From NCBI GenBank assembly GCA_949289215.1, contig CASENC010000018.1, positions 28,445 to 92,444 of the forward strand: DNA of 64,000 bases, written 5' to 3'. Shown piece after piece: positions 60,904 through 64,000 of this stretch. The stretch's first letter is position 1. Every line of letters begins with the position of its first letter. Source of the DNA: an uncultured Bacteroidales bacterium (GTDB lineage Bacteria > Bacteroidota > Bacteroidia > Bacteroidales > Muribaculaceae). Both the position numbers and the translations under genes were made by a program. A model generated the notes under the pieces. The model was not told the DNA's origin. It saw only the letters and a list, made by a program, of their open reading frames with translations, and searched no databases.

Positions 60904-62152
60904 CAAATTACTGATAGTTGTTGCCTTGTTGTCTCCGTTGTTTACGGTTGCGGCATTGGCGCAAAATGGGGAGTCAAGCCCTTACTCGATGTTTGGCTTA
61001 GGCTCGTTGAGCGATTACACCTCGGGTGCGCAACGTTCAATGGGCGGAGTGGGATATGCCATGAACAACGGGCGGCAAATCAATGTCAAGAACCCTGCAT
61101 CGTATGCTCATTGCGACTCGTTGACCTTTTTGCTCGATTTCGGCCTTGATTTTACCGGATTGAAGATGACCGAGAATGGCAATAGCGGCACAAATTTTGG
61201 CGGTGGGCTTGATTATGTGACCATGCAATTTCCGTTGAGCAAGACTGTCGGCGGTAGTATAGGTCTCATTCCTTATTCGTCGGTGGGCTATTCGTTTGGC
61301 TCTTCTACCGATGGCGAAGGTGACTCGCGTGGCGGTTCGGGAGGCATAAATATGTTGTATTTGGGCCTTTCTTATATGCCGTTCAAGAATTTTTCGATTG
61401 GTGCCAATGTGTCGTATAATTTCGGTACCATAACCCACGATACATATGTGTCTTCCTCATCGGGAGGTGTTGCGGTGCAATCGTTATATGAGCGGGAACT
61501 TGAAATACGTGACTGGGGGATACAATTTGGTGCGCAATACACCATCGACATTGACGAGCGCAACAGCTTTACGCTTGGTGCCGTGTATGTCCCGGCAAAA
61601 TCGTTTCATGGAACTGCGCTTGCCCGGCAATACGATGCGCAGAACGATGCAACCGCGTTGATTGATACTGTGAGCAATGTGGCGATGAAGGATCGTTTTT
61701 CGTCGCCTGCGACATATGGTGGGGGTGTGGCTTGGAATTTTGAAAACCGTTTGACTGTGGCTGCCGATTTTACATATCAAAACTGGGCTGATGCGAAATA
61801 TGATAATTTGACCAATTTTGAAAGGGTGGTTTACGATAACCGTTGGAAAGTGGCTGCCGGTGCCTCGTTTACGCCTAATTCCAGAGGAAATTACCTGCAA
61901 CGCGTGACCTACCGTGTGGGTGGACATTTCAATCATGATTACATAATGGTGCGTGGCAATAACGTGCGCGATTATGGTGTGTCGGTGGGTTTCGGCTTGC
62001 CTGCCCCGTCGAGTAAGACGGTTATCAATATCGGTTTCGAGTACAAGCATCGTGCCGCTTATCCCAATAACTTGATTGCCGAGGATTATTTCAATATCAC
62101 GGTTGGGATTAATTTCAATGAGATGTGGTTCTGGCAAAATAAAATTAAATAA
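60890..62152 (+). CDS. Outer membrane beta-barrel protein
   Basis: A 420-residue exported protein with a signal peptide (MKTYSKLLIVVALLSPLFTVAALAQ) and a FadL-like opening (NGESSPYSMFGLGSLSDYTSGAQRSMGGVGYAMNNGRQINVKNPASYA). The rest is amphipathic strands, ending with an aromatic strand VGINFNEMWFWQNKIK. I recall this gene between coaX and lptC in Bacteroidales; the substrate is unknown. It overlaps coaX by 14 bases. Confidence 0.8.
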   Translation: MKTYSKLLIVVALLSPLFTVAALAQNGESSPYSMFGLGSLSDYTSGAQRSMGGVGYAMNNGRQINVKNPASYAHCDSLTFLLDFGLDFTGLKMTENGNSGTNFGGGLDYVTMQFPLSKTVGGSIGLIPYSSVGYSFGSSTDGEGDSRGGSGGINMLYLGLSYMPFKNFSIGANVSYNFGTITHDTYVSSSSGGVAVQSLYERELEIRDWGIQFGAQYTIDIDERNSFTLGAVYVPAKSFHGTALARQYDAQNDATALIDTVSNVAMKDRFSSPATYGGGVAWNFENRLTVAADFTYQNWADAKYDNLTNFERVVYDNRWKVAAGASFTPNSRGNYLQRVTYRVGGHFNHDYIMVRGNNVRDYGVSVGFGLPAPSSKTVINIGFEYKHRAAYPNNLIAEDYFNITVGINFNEMWFWQNKIK

Positions 62153-62190
62153 TTTGCTTATGGCCGCATTATGGTGCGGCGAGTGTTGCA

Positions 62191-62802
62191 TTGGAGAAGG
62201 CTCGTAACATATTTTTTGTAATTGTGGCTTGTCTTGTTTTCATGGCTTGCCGCGACGAGGTGAAAAGTGTGGTGGAACATGCCACAGATCCGGAAACGAC
62301 TCCTACCATGGCTACCGACAGCGTGCGTACGCTTGTGAGCGACTCGGGAATAACCAAATATCGCATTACGGCGCAAACGTGGCTCATGTATGAGGAGGCG
62401 AAGAAGCCGTTTTGGCGTTTTCCCGATGGGTTGTTGCTTGAACAGTTTGATTCGGTGTTTAGTGTAGTAGCATCGATAATATGTGATTCAGCCACTTATT
62501 TTAAAGATGATCAATTATGGCGGTTGGATGGAAATGTCAATATCGAGACGGCACGGCGTGAACTTATTCTCACCAACCAGTTGTTTTATTCGCAACGCCG
62601 TAACGAGATTTATTCCGATTCGTTTGTGCATATAGAAAAGACCGACCGTATTATCGAGGGATATGGTTTCGTGTCGAACGACCGTATGACGACTTATACA
62701 CTCGACAGTGTGAGTGGTATTTTCCCGATGGAAAGACGGGAGCGGCGCGACTCGGTGGCAGCCGACAGTGTGCAAACTGATACCTTGGCCGCCGATAATT
62801 AG
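62191..62802 (+). CDS. lptC: LPS export periplasmic protein LptC, TTG start
   Basis: A 203-residue LptC-like lipoprotein. The N-terminus MEKARNIFFVIVACLVFMAC gives a lipobox (VFMAC); the rest is a single LptC beta-jellyroll (YRITAQTWLMYEEAKKPFWRFPDGLLLEQFD...ICDSATYFKDDQLWRLDGNVNIETARRELILTNQLFYSQRRNEIYSDSFVHIEKTDRIIEGYGFVSN). No ATG or GTG lies in frame upstream before the signal, so translation should begin at TTG 62191; a small sequencing error is an alternative. It links LptBFG to the LptA bridge. Lies about 40 bases after the outer membrane protein gene. Confidence 0.82.
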   Translation: MEKARNIFFVIVACLVFMACRDEVKSVVEHATDPETTPTMATDSVRTLVSDSGITKYRITAQTWLMYEEAKKPFWRFPDGLLLEQFDSVFSVVASIICDSATYFKDDQLWRLDGNVNIETARRELILTNQLFYSQRRNEIYSDSFVHIEKTDRIIEGYGFVSNDRMTTYTLDSVSGIFPMERRERRDSVAADSVQTDTLAADN

Positions 62803-62810
62803 AATTCCAT

Positions 62811-63770
62811 ATGGACGATGTGATTGTTGACAAATTGCTCGAAGCGGCAATTAAAGCCCCTTCGGGGCATAATGCGCAGCCTTGGCTTTTCAGTGTGTTG
62901 CCGGGTGGCGGCATTCTTGTGCTGCCCGATGCCTCACGCAGCCTCCCGGTACTTGACCCTCAAGACAGGGAGTTGCATATATCAATTGGTTGTGTGGTTG
63001 AGAATATATGTGTTGCAGCCACGGGTTTCAGCTTGTCGGCCAAAGTGAGTGTGCGAAGTGACGATAGTGGTGTAGAAATATATTTCAATCATGATGAAGA
63101 TGTGGTGCCGTCGCCATTGATGCCGGCAATCGGACGCAGGCATACTAATCGTAATATGTATGACGGTTCCGAAATTCCGCAATCGGTGGTCGGGCAGCTT
63201 TCGGCTTGCGGAGCCGGGATATATATGCGAGGTTCGATGCAGTTTGATGCAGTGAAGGATGGCATAATTGAGGCCAATAAGGTTATTTATGGAAGCAACA
63301 GGAGCAAGGCTGAACTTTCTGAATGGATAAGATACAATCGTCGTGAAGCCGATGGCCATATGGACGGCCTTGGTTACGATATTCTGGGTATTCCCGATAT
63401 GCCGGCATGGGTTTCACGCATTGCCACATCTATGGCTTTGCGGTCCTCGATACAAAGCAAGGGAGACATTCGTAAACTGATATCGTCGCCGGCTGTGGCG
63501 GTGTTTGAAGCTCCTGACGATATTCCCGGGCGGATACAGTGTGGCCGCCGACTTGAACATTTTTTGCTTACGGCAGCCATGCACGATGTGGCTTGCGCAT
63601 TTATCGGCCAGCCGTGTGAAGTGGAGAATGTAGCTATTGGATTGGCTTCTCGATTGGGGATACCATATCGTCTGCAAGTGTTGCTGCGTATAGGTTATGC
63701 TGCACCGCCGCGGGCTTATTCCCGCCGTCGTCCTCTTGCCGATTTCAAGAAATTTAAGTCTGTGACTTGA
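62811..63770 (+). CDS. Acg-type nitroreductase-fold flavoprotein
   Basis: A 319-residue enzyme of the nitroreductase superfamily with the layout of the Acg/Rv2032 group: AAIKAPSGHNAQPWLFSV at the N-terminus (FMN-binding), RRHTNRNMYDG in the middle, and AMHDVACAFIGQPCEVENVAIGLASRLGIPYRLQVLLRIGYA near the end. These proteins bind FMN, sometimes with altered activity. Function unknown; it follows lptC by 8 bases and may share its transcript. Confidence 0.8.
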   Translation: MDDVIVDKLLEAAIKAPSGHNAQPWLFSVLPGGGILVLPDASRSLPVLDPQDRELHISIGCVVENICVAATGFSLSAKVSVRSDDSGVEIYFNHDEDVVPSPLMPAIGRRHTNRNMYDGSEIPQSVVGQLSACGAGIYMRGSMQFDAVKDGIIEANKVIYGSNRSKAELSEWIRYNRREADGHMDGLGYDILGIPDMPAWVSRIATSMALRSSIQSKGDIRKLISSPAVAVFEAPDDIPGRIQCGRRLEHFLLTAAMHDVACAFIGQPCEVENVAIGLASRLGIPYRLQVLLRIGYAAPPRAYSRRRPLADFKKFKSVT

Positions 63771-63796
63771 TAGATAATTGAGTAATTGCATAAATT

Positions 63797-63845
63797 AACG
63801 CCGTCACCTCATGCAGGTTGTCCTCATGGGCGGCGGCGTTTTTAT
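63797..63845 (+). terminator. Terminator after the nitroreductase gene
   Basis: AACGCCG (63797-63803) pairs with CGGCGTT (63834-63840), followed by TTTTAT; the inner loop may pair further. Confidence 0.65.
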
Positions 63846-63860
63846 ACATTCTTACTTATT

Positions 63861-64000
63861 TTTTATTGGTGTCCGGTAAAACTTTTTATGTCCAATAAAA
63901 ATTAGGGCAGGCTTCCTCGCTTGGAAGTCTGCCCTTTTCGTTACCTTTGTTTCTACCACAAAACTATAATAACGATGAGCAAAGGTACACATTTTCTCGG
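63861..64000 (+). mobile_element. Probable left end and first codons of an insertion sequence (IS4-like), partial
   Basis: An inverted repeat TTTTATTGG/CCAATAAAA (63861-63869, 63892-63900) contains two near-identical 12-base direct repeats TGTCCGGTAAAA (63870-63881) and TGTCCAATAAAA (63889-63900). Next comes a terminator-like hairpin GGGCAGGCTTCC/GGAAGTCTGCCC (63905-63934). An ATG at 63975 opens MSKGTHFL, which resembles the start of Bacteroidetes IS4-family transposases with an N-terminal DUF4372 domain. The element continues past the right edge, so this is tentative. Confidence 0.4.

Noticed and set aside
63797-63845. Possible second attenuator near the right edge
   Set aside because: No leader ORF precedes it and no biosynthetic gene follows; a plain terminator after the nitroreductase gene explains it.

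Overview
The window is bacterial chromosome from a member of the Bacteroidota, order Bacteroidales (Muribaculaceae-like is my best guess, unproven). The grounds are the promoters, which repeatedly match the Bacteroidetes pattern TTTG-N19/20-TAnnTTTG with no clear Shine-Dalgarno sites; a PorQ-type type IX secretion protein; a BspA-like leucine-rich repeat protein with a possible C-terminal sorting domain; the hisGDCB order with a bifunctional HisB; and a CoaX / outer membrane protein / LptC neighbourhood. I saw no tRNA, rRNA or CRISPR array, though this was read by eye.

Layout. 1-9.8 kb: a LolC/E-type ABC permease (cut by the left edge) behind rbfA, a lone tyrosine recombinase, a DbpA-like helicase, a BspA-like LRR protein, a small membrane protein behind a structured leader, and an acyl-CoA ligase with an XRE-cupin regulator. 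10-15 kb: an RHS/YD-repeat polymorphic toxin whose GC-rich core switches abruptly to an AT-rich C-terminal domain with an HEGTH zincin motif, followed by two related secreted proteins (candidate immunity) and a truncated secreted ORF. 15-25 kb: a hybrid histidine kinase, a CBS-nucleotidyltransferase with porQ, a TonB-domain protein with a RecD-like helicase, and an AT-rich type II restriction-modification pair with its own promoter. 25-29.6 kb: hisGDCB preceded by a 25-residue histidine-rich leader peptide and a terminator hairpin, i.e. transcription attenuation. 29.6-34.9 kb: an AraC regulator with a ferredoxin/DUF4405-like membrane protein, mscL, gapA, cmk-ispH. 35.2-41.9 kb: a tripartite RND efflux operon ending in an LpxA-like acyltransferase. 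42-44.4 kb: four small cytosolic proteins, one YwqG-like (DUF1963).

44.4-54.3 kb is the most interesting region. It is a minus-strand, tightly coupled operon that begins with a 29-residue Cys-rich peptide (last 14 residues YGCCDQCGGCQCNN; too short for usual gene callers), followed by a terminator-like hairpin, then FIVE different radical SAM/SPASM maturases, a 181-residue protein of unknown family, an SDR oxidoreductase, an M42 metallopeptidase and a class I methyltransferase. I read it as a ribosomally synthesised, post-translationally modified peptide (RiPP) pathway of a type I cannot match to a named class.

54.4-64 kb is mainly housekeeping: def, ettA, a TPR membrane protein, a MATE transporter, a DivIC/FtsB protein, coaX, an outer membrane protein, lptC and an Acg-type nitroreductase. 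The right edge shows what looks like the left end and first codons of an insertion sequence.
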